Below, one piece after another: positions 34,471 to 44,919 of a stretch of 64,000 nt of DNA (the first letter of the stretch is position 1; each line of letters starts with the position of its first letter). Below the pieces are notes generated by a model, which saw nothing but the letters and a program-made list of their open reading frames with translations, was not told where the DNA came from and did no database searches. Origin of the DNA: Knoxdaviesia capensis (lineage: Eukaryota > Ascomycota > Sordariomycetes > Microascales > Gondwanamycetaceae); assembly GCA_001510575.1 (NCBI GenBank), contig LNGK01000006.1, forward strand, positions 1,049,565 through 1,113,564, given 5' to 3'. The translations under genes were made by a program, and so were the position numbers.

Positions 34471-34938
34471 GAAACGTCTCGATTGGGATATCGTCCGGCC
34501 TTGTTCAGTTCACACCCAGTCAAGTGATGAAGTTCGTCTTTTTTTTTTTTCTGTTGGTTTCAATCTTATCTGCCCCAATTCTGTCAAAAAAAGAATTAAT
34601 TTCCGCTGGTCACACATATATGCCGCGCAATTATTGATACTGCATACGGTTAGCTTCCCGGGGGACCTTTCCTTTCGGGCTGGAAGCTGGATTTTGGGTT
34701 CTGGAGTGTGGGATTTTTGTTCCTTTTGGCCAGGGGGGAAGGCGGATGGGGAGAGAGAGCAGAGAGGAGAGAAACGAACGGGGGCCACAACGGACTGGAC
34801 CAAGACTAGGCTGCGTGGTGATCCATCTCGGTTGGTGGGTCGGGCGTCGGTGGCTGAAGACTTACGAGAATTGACTTCCGGTTTGGCAACAGAGGGGTTC
34901 GAGCAGCCGTGAAAAATTCCCAACGACACTGGCAGGCA

Positions 34939-34958
34939 TATATACTGTACAGTATATA
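34939..34958. promoter_or_regulatory. perfect 20-bp palindrome TATATACTGTACAGTATATA
   Basis: Uninterrupted twofold symmetry with no loop, in intergenic DNA. It could be a homodimer binding site or a replication/cruciform hot spot; function not known. Confidence 0.6.
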
Positions 34959-35244
34959 GGATGAACTTGCACGTGTGGATGCTTCTCCGGAGTTGCTTGT
35001 TGTGTCGGAAGTTGCCTGGTTGACAGGAACACTCTACCACTGGAGGCGTTCAAATGTCATGGTTGAGCACGCAACGCTCAGCGCCAGCACTCAGACTTTG
35101 AGAACTTTGACGGGATGTGCAGCTAGGCAGGAAAGCTAGCCTGCTCCGGAGACTTTTGGCCGAACTTGGTCCTTCTTGTCGCCCAAGCTTCTTGGGAAAA
35201 TGCAACCCTGGGACGGAGAGAGTGAAATTGCAGCTGAAACCCAA

Positions 35245-35276
35245 CCCCCCCCCCCCCCCCCCCCCCCCCCCNCCCC
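35245..35276 (+). repeat. poly-C run with one N
   Basis: About 31 cytosines with an N at 35272; length uncertain. Confidence 0.95.
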
Positions 35277-38200
35277 TCCAACAGGTGCCTTATCAACACG
35301 GGAGAAGTTGGGTGGTGATGTGTTGGATATCGGATCCGCAAGAAGTCGAACACGGGAGTGGTTTTTGTTCGTCCTCATCATATACCTGCAATCACACCCA
35401 CCTCACGGCCAGCCGTCAAGACCGGGCGTCAAAAAGGAACAACAACCACGAAGCAAGCAAGTGTCCCCACCAAGTTCACGTCGGTTATTGGGTCCTGGGG
35501 GGGCCAGACCGCCCGGATCCAGAGACCAAACACTAAGCGGGCCTAACAAACGAACAGGACGCTCCCCCCCCATTCACCGCAAATTTCAGGTTCTCTCGGT
35601 TGGAAACGCTGTTTAAAAAGCGCTGCAGTGGGGGGAATCTGTGCTTCGACGAAGGAACTGGAAGAAAATTGTCGGACGGACGTGTATCCACTTGCACTCT
35701 CTTTTGGTGCCTGGCGAGGGGCGTCTGTCTCCTCGCCTGAAGGGGGCTGGACGGACAACAGTGTGTGGTTTGTTTCCTTCGTTATCCCGGTGGTTTACTG
35801 CGTTGCTGGACAAGTTGAACGAACCAGGTCCACGGTGTGTCTGACCGCCGTGGGTTTTGGACGGGTGTTGAGAGCCCGCGTTTTGACACGCTTCTTTTGT
35901 GAGAAACCTTCCTTTTTCTTCTTCTTTTTTTTTCTTCCCCGCCGCTGTCTTGCTGAGACGAAAGAAACAACCAGCAACGAGCACTAGGGAGTTTGACGTA
36001 CTGAAACGGCGTGGCACTTGACCTGCCCGGAGCGGCGGTTGTGACGGCTTCCCGTAGCTGGTCTTTATGTGTGTGTGTGTGGGTGTGTGTGGTTTCTCTG
36101 GTGTGGCAAAACTCGAGAAACGCCAAACTTAAAAAGCAAATGAAAACGATTAGGTTTCGGCGGCGGGCGCGCGGTCACCGCCGATGGAGATAGTTTCGCG
36201 CCGGTGCTCAGCTGGAACTTGGGCTGTGGCGTATACCGTATACGAGCGGCCGCAGAGCCTCAGACACGCAAAACAAAACAAGAGATACACACAACCCCGG
36301 AACAGATGTGTCTTGTCTGGTGCGTCTCTCTCGTCTACTGCTATGGTGGTGATACTGGCGGACTGAGAAGCCAGCCACGAAAGCCCGTGGGCCCCTCCTC
36401 CAAGGACGGCGCATCAAGTCATGGCTCTTCATTATGTGGTGAAGCTATACGAAGCTGTGTGCGTCTTGGTTGTAAAACCCCAAAATCACGCCGGTTTGTC
36501 GATCCATGCCATGTGTCCTCCAAGCCCCATGAACCGTCATCCAGTGTGCTGCGTGACAGTTGTGGCTTTGAGCTAGCTTAGTCGGGTCCCTAGAGAGCTT
36601 CAGCTTTACCTCGGAAAGTTTGAAAGGCGCGAACGATCGCGTCGGCGGTACGTCTGGCGCAAAACTGGCGGTTGAGAGGGGCGTTGGGAAAAGCGAAAGG
36701 TGCGAGGAGCTCCCAGTCTCACATCTTAATCTCGGTTCTCTCGCAGATGGGTGTGCGTCCAAGCGGTTCTGTGTGTGGGAAGGAAATCTGCATTGGTTAC
36801 CTCTTTGGTCTGTGCAGCTCTTGTCGATACGAGCTTTTTTTTTTTTTAACAACGCACAAGAACGGCAAATCCACACACTCACAGCAGGCTGAACCTGAGG
36901 CTCTGGACGCATTAGCTTTCGGGGGTTCCCCCTGCTTATTTTTTTTTTGTTAGTTGCGGGTTAAGTATGCCTGTCTCATCGTGCCGGAAGGAGGAAGACA
37001 GGAGATCGTGGGTAAAGGTGAGTCAATCTCAGCTACAGGACTCACTTTCCACGCTCTACTGTACTCTCTCTGAGGATCTTAGGAGACACACTCGTCGCTG
37101 AGTTCTCGTGGATGGATGGACATGTACTTGTCAGCTTATGCAGTCCTGGTCCGCCAATAGCCTCAGCTCTCCCAAGCGCCGCCGCCGCTGCAGCTGGGAA
37201 TCACGGCCTGCAGGAAAAGAAGAAAAAAAAAAAAAGGAAATGATGATTTCGCTTGAGCCTCACTGTTGTTCTCTTTTAGTTCCTTTGCAGCCGCCTTCTG
37301 CTTCCTTCACCACCACACATCCGTCCCTAACTATTGTCGTGATCCCTGCTCGACTCGGCCCATCTCTGCCGGCCATGATACATCAGCAAGGACGACACAA
37401 GCCAAACAATCAAACCTTGTTCCTTTGCTGTGAGAATCGTGGCTTGGGCTGTGGCCTCGCCGGTTTTAATCCCCTCGTCTTGTTTCTATGTATTCGTTAA
37501 AACCCCGCCGGACCAACAAACCACCACCAAAAAAAGAGGCGTGTCAGGTGCGTAAACCTCGACGTGCAGATTGTGGATGGAGCCGAAGCTATATACAGTA
37601 GTCCATGGAGACGAAGATACGGGCCTAGGTGCTGGTCGCTGCATGGCGAGCCCGAAGCATCCACCTTTGTGCTGCCGAACTGCAGGTCGTCCTGTTCATT
37701 CTCTGTCTCTCTCTTGTGGTGTATATTCTCGCCACATGCTCTCGTCAGCCATCTCCATTCGATCTGGACCCGTGCTGGCCAAGGGTTCCTTCAATCTATC
37801 TTGTTTATTTATTTATTTATTTTTTCCCTGCTCCTGCAGGTCGTTGCATCGCGGCCTGATGCTCCGTGTTCTCGTTTTCGTTTGGCCGTGTCTGCTTCTC
37901 GTCGGGTTGAAATATCATATGGAGCTTCTTGGGTGGTAATCTGGCGGAACTGGTCCAAATGTCGGCTGCAGCTCTTGTCTCTGTTCGGCCAGTTGCATCT
38001 GCAGCTGAGGCGGGAACATGGTAGCAGTCCTCCTCTTTTTTTCTCTTTTTCTTTCTTTTTTTCTCGTTTTCTGCTATCTATCTATCTCTCTATCTGCCTC
38101 TCTGTCCGTTCCTCCGCCTGGACTGTCCCAACCGGGAAATGTGCTCTGAGCCGCCCGTTTTGGTGGCCCCGTATCTTGGTTTCCTTCTATTTCCTCTTGT

Positions 38201-39613
38201 TCGTTGCGGCTCTTGCATGGCGATCAGTATGGGCACCCCGGCTGTCCTCGTGGGTAAAGTCTTGAGTCTCGTCCTATGACATACTGTACACCACGTTGTT
38301 CTTCAGGTACAGTCTGCGAGATTCGGTTTTCGTACGGTGGCGACAAGCTTGGGAAAGAGCTTTCTCCAGACTCCCCGGCATTCTAGCTTTTTATTTTATT
38401 TTATTTTTTATTTTTTGGCCTCCCAGCAAACAGTTGGCGGGCAGCTGGCATGTAGATTTAATCTCTCTTTTATTTTATTTTTTCGGGGTTCTAGATCTCT
38501 GCTCCTATATCTCAACCGTATTTCACCAGCTCTTCTCCTCTCTTTTTTCCTCCCTCCCAGATCTTCTCTTCACCATCTCCCCTCTTCATTCTACCACAAT
38601 CTTTATACTCTCATCCTTATATCTCCCTCTCTCTTCACACTCATCGCTTCGTTGTCTTGATACAGTCACTCTCGAACATCACCCAGCTTCTATTAAGCTT
38701 CAATTGATTTCCCTGGGCCAAGCTTCTCCCAGCTGTGCACCACTCTCCGCCCCTATTTCAACCAGTCGACTGAATAATATATCACGCCTATTTTCAACCA
38801 CTCCAAAGCTGTCTTCGCCTGCTTGTAACCTCGTTTCTCTTGCCGCTGACTGTGTGTGTGCGTGTGTGTGTGTGTCGTGTATCTACGTAATTACTATCAC
38901 ACATCTCTCTCACACTCTCTCCATTCTGCCTGATTGCCCCATCATAACCAAACCCGCAGCCTTTCTTCATGAACTCGTCATTGTCACACTCCCTCACGAA
39001 ATCTTCAGAGCTGATGACGCTTTGGCCATTCTCATTACTTCACTTACACCAAATACCACGCGAATAGTTCACCCTTTGTCGTCCCCCTTTCCCGCGAGCG
39101 ACCTTTTTTTTTTTCGCCTTTTCCTAGTTCTATGGGAACATATCTCCGGTGCCACCTTTTCCCACTATTCCCAACTCGATCGCTCTAGATCAACTTTTTA
39201 ATTCCAGCGTCTGGATAACCTTTGATTATATTGGCCGCTAGTTTGTTTCCCAGACCCTGCTGTTTGACGGTGAAAACCCCCCAAAATCGAAGGGGAAAGG
39301 GGCTTGACACTCCTGGTTAAAAACGTACCCCCCATTGTCAGTTCTTTCAGCTTGGGCTTTGACAGACGCTGGTTCTCCCGAGAGACGAGTCTCTTCGGCT
39401 TTGCGCTCAACGTTATACCTGCATATAAGTCGACAGCCGCCCTCGTATTTAACCTGCTGGTCTCCCTGTCCGTCAAGTTTGTCCATCTGCTTCACACAGG
39501 CTGTGATTTCCTCTCGTTTTCTTCTCATCTCTGTTCTCTCTCTATTACATCCTGTTCTTACCTATATAACCCTATACTCAAACTCCCCTCCCCCTCCGTG
39601 TAAATCATACACC

Positions 39614-40132
39614 ATGGCTATGACCCTACACCAGCCGTTTGAGCACCGCTCCGTAGTAGGAGAGAAGGTCGACCTTCCTCTCGCTCTCCACCGATACTTT
39701 GTTCTCCTGTCGCAGCAGACCGCGCTCTTCGACCACCTCGACTCGATCCGCGCGAACGTGTCGGCCATCGACGTCCACTCCACCTCTCCCAAGCAGTCGC
39801 CCGTGGACCCGACTCCTCCCGCCCGCTTCCACCAACGGTCCCGGCCATCCTACCGCCGATCGCCGTCTTCATCTACCACACTGTCGTCGTCTGCGCCATC
39901 GTGTCTGGAGCCGGTCATCGACGAAACCACCCTGTACGCCATTGCCTCGTGCGAACGCCGCCTGCTCGACGTCAACGAGGAGATCAAGCGCGAGCTGACC
40001 CAGCTGCTCAACTACGACTTTGTGCGCGGCAACTGCGAGCTGCGGACCTGGGTGCAGTGCCGCTTGATGGAGACGGAGAAGCAGCTGCGATCCGGCCGGC
40101 GCCGACGAAGTGCCGCCGAGTGCACCGAGTGA
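39614..40132 (+). CDS. conserved small protein of filamentous ascomycetes, function unknown
   Basis: 172 residues, one exon. The ATG at 39614 sits in a good context (CACCATGGC) after a long CT-rich leader. N-terminal block HQPFEHRSVVGEKVDLPLAL followed by HRYFVLLSQQTALFDHLDSI; a Ser/Pro-rich centre (residues about 55-95); then a helical C-terminal block with ERRLLDVNEEIKRELTQLLN and TWVQCRLMETEKQLRSGRRR. I recall both blocks as conserved in uncharacterised Pezizomycotina proteins, and the C-terminal block looks like a short coiled coil with a basic end. No signal peptide, no transmembrane segment and no known catalytic motif. Likely nuclear or cytosolic. Codon use is C-ending like its neighbours, which supports it as a real gene. 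Confidence 0.8.
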   Translation: MAMTLHQPFEHRSVVGEKVDLPLALHRYFVLLSQQTALFDHLDSIRANVSAIDVHSTSPKQSPVDPTPPARFHQRSRPSYRRSPSSSTTLSSSAPSCLEPVIDETTLYAIASCERRLLDVNEEIKRELTQLLNYDFVRGNCELRTWVQCRLMETEKQLRSGRRRRSAAECTE

Positions 40133-41798
40133 TTCCAACCACTTGTAACCTATACCCACCGCCGTTTTGCTCTGTTTTCTTTTTCTCTTCCTCTACCTCA
40201 ACATCACCACATTCTCAACCCTCAGTCACGCTGCATTCACACCATTTCCGTGACCCGAGCCACTACCGGGATAGCTCGTCATGAGCCCTCGTGTCTTTTT
40301 CCTCTCTCTTCGTGAGTCAAGTGGCCAACTGCAGCCCGTATAACAGGGCTCAATTGGCCAATGATCTTCTACAAGATCTCGAGCAAACAAACCAGGCAAA
40401 CCACTCTCCGACGTGGTCCGACCCAAACCTGCTCTCTCAACTCGGGATCTTTTCCTCTATCTTTTTTCTGCATCCCCTCCGTTTCGGCACCTGTCACCGA
40501 TGCGGGGGAACCAGCCACGTCGATCGATAATGACATACTTGTCGTGTCATTCAATAAGCATTCGCGCTCTCAGACACACGGACTATCTATCCATCCTGAC
40601 TATCTCTGTCTCTCTTACCACTCTCTTATTTTCTGTCCCTTTTCCTTTTGTCTCGAACCACACATCTCCCTGGCCTGTGAGGCAGTCCAGACCGACCCCG
40701 ATCCCAACCAACTTGTAACACTATAGCGGCAATGATCTCGCTACTCTTCGATTCTCATTCCTCAATTATCGCCTTTCTAATGTCGTGCTTCTCTTCGTCC
40801 CACCTGATTTTTGGTTTTTACTGGGACAAGACCTTTTTAATGACCCGTTCTTAGCTCGTTTGTCTTTCCTTTTTTAAACGGACTGGAGTTTTCTTCCTTT
40901 TTATCTTTATCTTTTTTAATTCATTCTAGTATGGGGTCCCTTCTTTTTCATCATCGAGCTCCTTTCTCTATTGTTTTTGCCGTTCGCCTTCATTCCGAGA
41001 ATACGGAATGCCCGATCTTGCTAGGTCCCCCTCTCTCGCTTTCGCTCACTCTCTGTTAATGGCCCGAGACCATTGAAACCAACCCGTCCTCCAAAATTGT
41101 CACACCAGGCCACCCAAAGTGCCTGGCCACCGCTCCCTCCCGGCATTGATGCGTTGGGATCCATCCGTCCATCCGCTCTACCCCAGACTTTTCTTTTCTT
41201 CCTTTCCTTTTCTGCACTTCCCGACTTCTATACCATTGCGGGGTTGGCAGACGGGGCCAAGACAAAGTCAGAGGTGGTGTCATGTCACGTCTGTCCGTCC
41301 CAAGACAACACGTTCCAGTCCCTTCCTACGATTCATTCATTGCTTTTCGTTTTCTTTTGTTTTTTATTGGGACCGCTGTTTTAATAGAAGGCTTCGGGTG
41401 TGAGGAATTTTGTGTCTGGGGTTTTACTATTCTTATCCTCGGGTTTTCGCGTACGGGCGGTTTTGTTCTCTCTCTTGAATTGTTAGAGAGTTCTTACTCT
41501 TCTGTGGATGGCGTTTTTTCTCTTTTCTTTCCTGGAGCACTGCTCGGCTTTCTTCTTGGATTAGATGACCTCTCTTTTCTGGAATTTATATCTTCTCGCC
41601 GTCTGGCGAGGTGCTATCTCCTGATTTCTTCTCAGTTCGAATGCTGTGTACCATGTTTGGTGGTTGTATCGTAAATATGCCCCTGGTCCTAGACAGGAGG
41701 AGATGTGTGGGCCGTCATAATCTGTCAAGGTGTCAAGCTCTCGTTCCACCTCTATTTTCTTAAGTGTGTGTGCATTGGACTCATGGCTTGTTCTTCTA

Positions 41799-41834
41799 CT
41801 GTAGATATCATGGTAACTGTAAATATCATGGTAT
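41799..41834 (+). repeat. two tandem 18-bp units
   Basis: CTGTAGATATCATGGTAA followed at once by CTGTAAATATCATGGTAT; the units differ at two positions. Confidence 0.75.
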
Positions 41835-41866
41835 GGGTATCTGAAGTTATTCCGCATTTTGCTTCA

Positions 41867-41902
41867 CCACATGATGAAACTTTTAAGCCAGTCATCATGT
41901 GG
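41867..41902. promoter_or_regulatory. perfect 11-bp inverted repeat, 14-base spacer
   Basis: CCACATGATGA at 41867-41877 and its reverse complement TCATCATGTGG at 41892-41902. Located about 330 bases upstream of the Cyp6 start. Confidence 0.6.
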
Positions 41903-41924
41903 TAATATTCAACACGGATACCCC

Positions 41925-41966
41925 AACCCTACCAGACCCTAACAAATGAAAATTCCAAACCCTAAG
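41925..41966 (-). promoter_or_regulatory. AACCCT/AACCCTAA telobox-like elements
   Basis: CAACCCTACC, GACCCTAAC and AAACCCTAAGC on +, some 260-300 bases upstream of the Cyp6 start. Confidence 0.45.
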
Positions 41967-42227
41967 CTTCATTTTTGCTGTCAATGTCGAGCTCTGAGTA
42001 AGTTTTGTCCTGTGTTTTCAACATCAACCTCATCACCACCTCACCCACCATCTTCCCACGAACACGATCCATCCACTTTCAATATACACTTCAGTTCGGC
42101 GCTCTTCATTCAATTACCACCTTCATTACTCACGGATACGACTTTACGGCCTTGCGACTGAAAACGCGCAGGTTTGCGCCAGTTGTGGGATAGACGCGAG
42201 GCAGTTTTTCCAACGTCGATCCCCATC

Positions 42228-44129
42228 ATGTCGGTATTGCTGGAAACGACCGCCGGCGATATCGTCATTGATCTCCTGGTTGATTACGTGCCAGAGCTAT
42301 GTGAGAAGTGAGTTTCCGTGATACTGCGTGCACACGGCTGCCGTGACTGTGAATACTAACTGACTTTTATTCCCATCTGTAGCTTTCTCAAACTGTGCAA
42401 AATCAAATACTACAACTTTTCACCGATCCACTCGTTGCAAAAGAACTTTTCCTTCCAGACCGGCGACCCTCTCGGCCCGCTTTCCTCCGACTCCGACGGC
42501 GGCACCTCGATATGGGGCCAGATCTCGCACAGGCCCGGCGACAAGGCCTTCCCAGCCATCTTCCACCCGAAACTAAGACATGCTGAGCGCGGCACCGTCA
42601 GTATGGCGACTCTCCCCTCCCCGAACGACCCGGACTCCCGACTCGCGGCGTCACAGTTCATCGTCACGCTGGGCGAGGACACCGACTATCTGGATGGCCG
42701 GGCGGCGATCTTTGGCAAGGTGGTGGAGGGGTTTGACGTACTAGAGAAGATCAACGAGGCTATCGTCGACGACAAAGGCCACCCACTCATCGACATCCGC
42801 ATCCGCCACACCGTCATTCTCGACGACCCATACCCGGACCCTCCCGGCCTGCGGGAGCCCAGCGCCTCGCCACCGCCGTCCAAGGCACAACTCGCAACAG
42901 TCCGAATCGCCGACGAGGCCGCCCTGCACGCGGACGACGACCTCGCGGAAGACGAGGTCGAGCGGCGGCGCCGCCAGCGCGAGGCCGACGCCCAAGCCCT
43001 GACCCTCGAGATCATGGGCGACCTGCCGTTCGCCGAAGTGCGCCCGCCGGAAAACGTGCTGTTCGTGTGCAAGCTGAACCCGGCGACGACCGACGAGGAC
43101 CTGGAGCTGATTTTTGGGCGGTTCGGCAAGATTGTCAGCTGCGAGGTGGTGCGCGACCGCAAGACAGGCGACTCGCTGCAGTACGCGTTCATCGAGTTCG
43201 ACGACAAGGCCAGCTGCGAGACGGCCTACTTCAAGATGCAGGACGTGCTCATCGACGACCGCCGCATCCACGTCGACTTCTCGCAGTCGGTGTCCAAGCT
43301 CAGCGACGCCTGGCGCAAGGACACCAACCAGGCGCGGCGCAAGCGGGCGGCGCGCGGGACTGGGTGGGGCGGCATTAGCGAGCTGGAGCGCACACGGCAG
43401 TACCGCAACGACGACGACGACAACGGTTCAGATACCGGTGGGGGCGGGGATGGGGGCGGGAGCGGGAGCGGCGGCGGCGGTGGCGGCGGCAGTCGGAAAC
43501 GTACCTCACGCCGAGGGGGGGCGTCTTACACCATGGTTTATGGGGAGGAGGAAATGCGGTCCCGGCATGTGCGGGGGGCCGGCGGGGACGATGGCGTAGG
43601 CCGGGGGCGGGGGCGGCAGGCAGACCAGGAAGCCCGGGACCGGGGCCGCGATGAAGGGCGGCAGCGGCGGGCCGAGCACAGCCGTAGCCGCAGCCCACGC
43701 CGGCGGAGCGGGGTGTATCGTGACGGCGAAGGTGCCCGCGGCCACGCGGCCCGGGAAGTCGCCCGGGACCACGATGATCCCTCCCGGGAGGGCGAAAACC
43801 ATGGGCGGCGACGACGGGGCGGCGGCGGCGGCGGCGGCGGAGGGCCCGGCGGGGTCGAAGATGGGCGGGCCGGCCAGCGGGAGGGGTTCGGGCGAGAGCG
43901 AGAGCGAGAACGAGATGGGGGGGCTCGCGGCGGCGGAGGACGCGACCGAGGGCGAGAGCGAGGCGGGGGAGGAGGAGGCGGCGGCGGCTGGGAAGAAGAG
44001 CGGGCCCGGCGCGGTGGGGGGCGCGTACGCGAACGGGGGCAGCGCGGGGAACGGGGGGAACGGGAACGCGAGCGGCGGGATGGCGAGCGGGGGGACCGAG
44101 AGCGGCGGGGACCATACGACCGACGGTGA
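42228..44129 (+). CDS. cyp6: cyclophilin-RRM protein, Cyp6/PPIL4 family
   Basis: 608-residue nuclear protein joining a cyclophilin-like domain to an RNA-recognition motif; relatives associate with RNA polymerase II and splicing. Exons 42228-42307 and 42383-44129 (donor GTGAGT, acceptor TGTAG). Residues 1-170 are cyclophilin-like: TTAGDIVIDLLVDYVPELCENFLKLC, QTGDPLG, GQISHRPGD, RGTVSMA, SQFIVTLGED, FGKVVEGFDVLEKIN. The FHR motif with the catalytic arginine is replaced by IHSLQKNF, as in other PPIL4-type proteins, so isomerase activity may be weak. RRM at about 250-330 with NVLFVCKLNP and LQYAFIEFDD (RNP2 and RNP1). Tail (about 365-608): Gly tracts, a YTMVYGEEEM block, an SRSRSPRRRS motif and RG/RE/RD repeats. 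Base use in the tail is G-rich at third positions, and the opposite strand is also open there. Confidence 0.88.
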
Positions 44130-44892
44130 GGTCGAGGGGGCGCGGCTGCTGCGGCGGGTCTCCCAGTTGTCGCTGGCGACCGAGGGCGCCGCGGAGGAGC
44201 GGGGCCGGTAGGCTCTGGCTGCGGCGGCAAGGGCGGCGGTGGCCTCGGATGTGCTGGGGGTGCGCCAGGCCGCGGAGGCGGGGGTGGCGGTCGTTGTCGT
44301 CGGTCTGCCCCGTCTGCGAACGCGGATGCGTCTGGGCATGAGTGTTAGATAATACCCTGAGTTCTGTTTCTGTTGTTGTTTGTTCTCGGCAGAGGGAGTC
44401 CCCCCCTTTTTCTTTTCGGGGGTGGTTAGGTAGTCCACGGAAACCAAAAATCAGCTCTTTTCGGGGGTGATTTGTGGGCACACAGAGACACAAGTCGCCA
44501 ACGGGAGTTCGTTCTTCTGGTTGTTTTTCTTCTTTCTTTTTTCTTTTTGTGTTGAAGGGGTTCTTCTTTGGCGATGTGAAGATGCAGTGGAATGGTACTG
44601 AATGTGACTGAGAGCATAGGACAACTTGAGATCTTCCCTGGTGTGGAGGCGGGCTTTTTGTATCTTGTTCGCACACTGAGAGACGATGAGGCAGCTGCTG
44701 CCACGGCAGACGGCTGTGTGTGTGTGGTCGTGGCTCGTCATCTGGCGATGCCTTCTTGTCTGTTTGGGTTTCTTGCTGATACGGATGTGAGGCTTTTGGC
44801 AGATGAATGTTTCTACGGCCAGGAAGACGGAGGAGTTTGCCAGTGGCTACTCATCACGTCTCCCTCTGCCTCTCTGCTCTCTCCCAGTTGTA

Positions 44893-44919
44893 TCTCTCTC
44901 TCTCTCTCTCTCTCTCTCT
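44893..44919 (+). repeat. (CT)n microsatellite
   Basis: About 13 CT units in the desert. Confidence 0.9.

Larger units (their letters stand above)
34146..39613. other. 5.5-kb spacer plus long pyrimidine leader, no supported gene
   Basis: From the permease stop to the next start. Seen: four telomere-like boxes 34419-34470, a perfect 20-bp palindrome 34939-34958, an N-interrupted poly-C run 35245-35276, and CT/T-rich DNA from about 38380 to 39600 that looks like a leader. That leader contains at least one minimal ATG-TAG (38450) and a short uORF starting near 38968. The 301-codon open frame at 38296-39201 begins with TTG, is a translation of CT-rich DNA, and is not called. Confidence 0.6.
40133..42227. 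other. intergenic, no supported gene
   Basis: CT/T-rich at 40160-40700 and 41170-41600. Near the end are a tandem 18-bp repeat (41799-41834), a perfect 11-bp inverted repeat (41867-41902) and two telomere-like boxes (41925-41966), all within about 430 bases upstream of the Cyp6 start. Confidence 0.6.

Noticed and set aside
38296..39201. 301-codon + frame with hydrophobic stretches
   Set aside because: Begins at TTG, and the hydrophobicity comes from translating CT-rich DNA; no codon bias.
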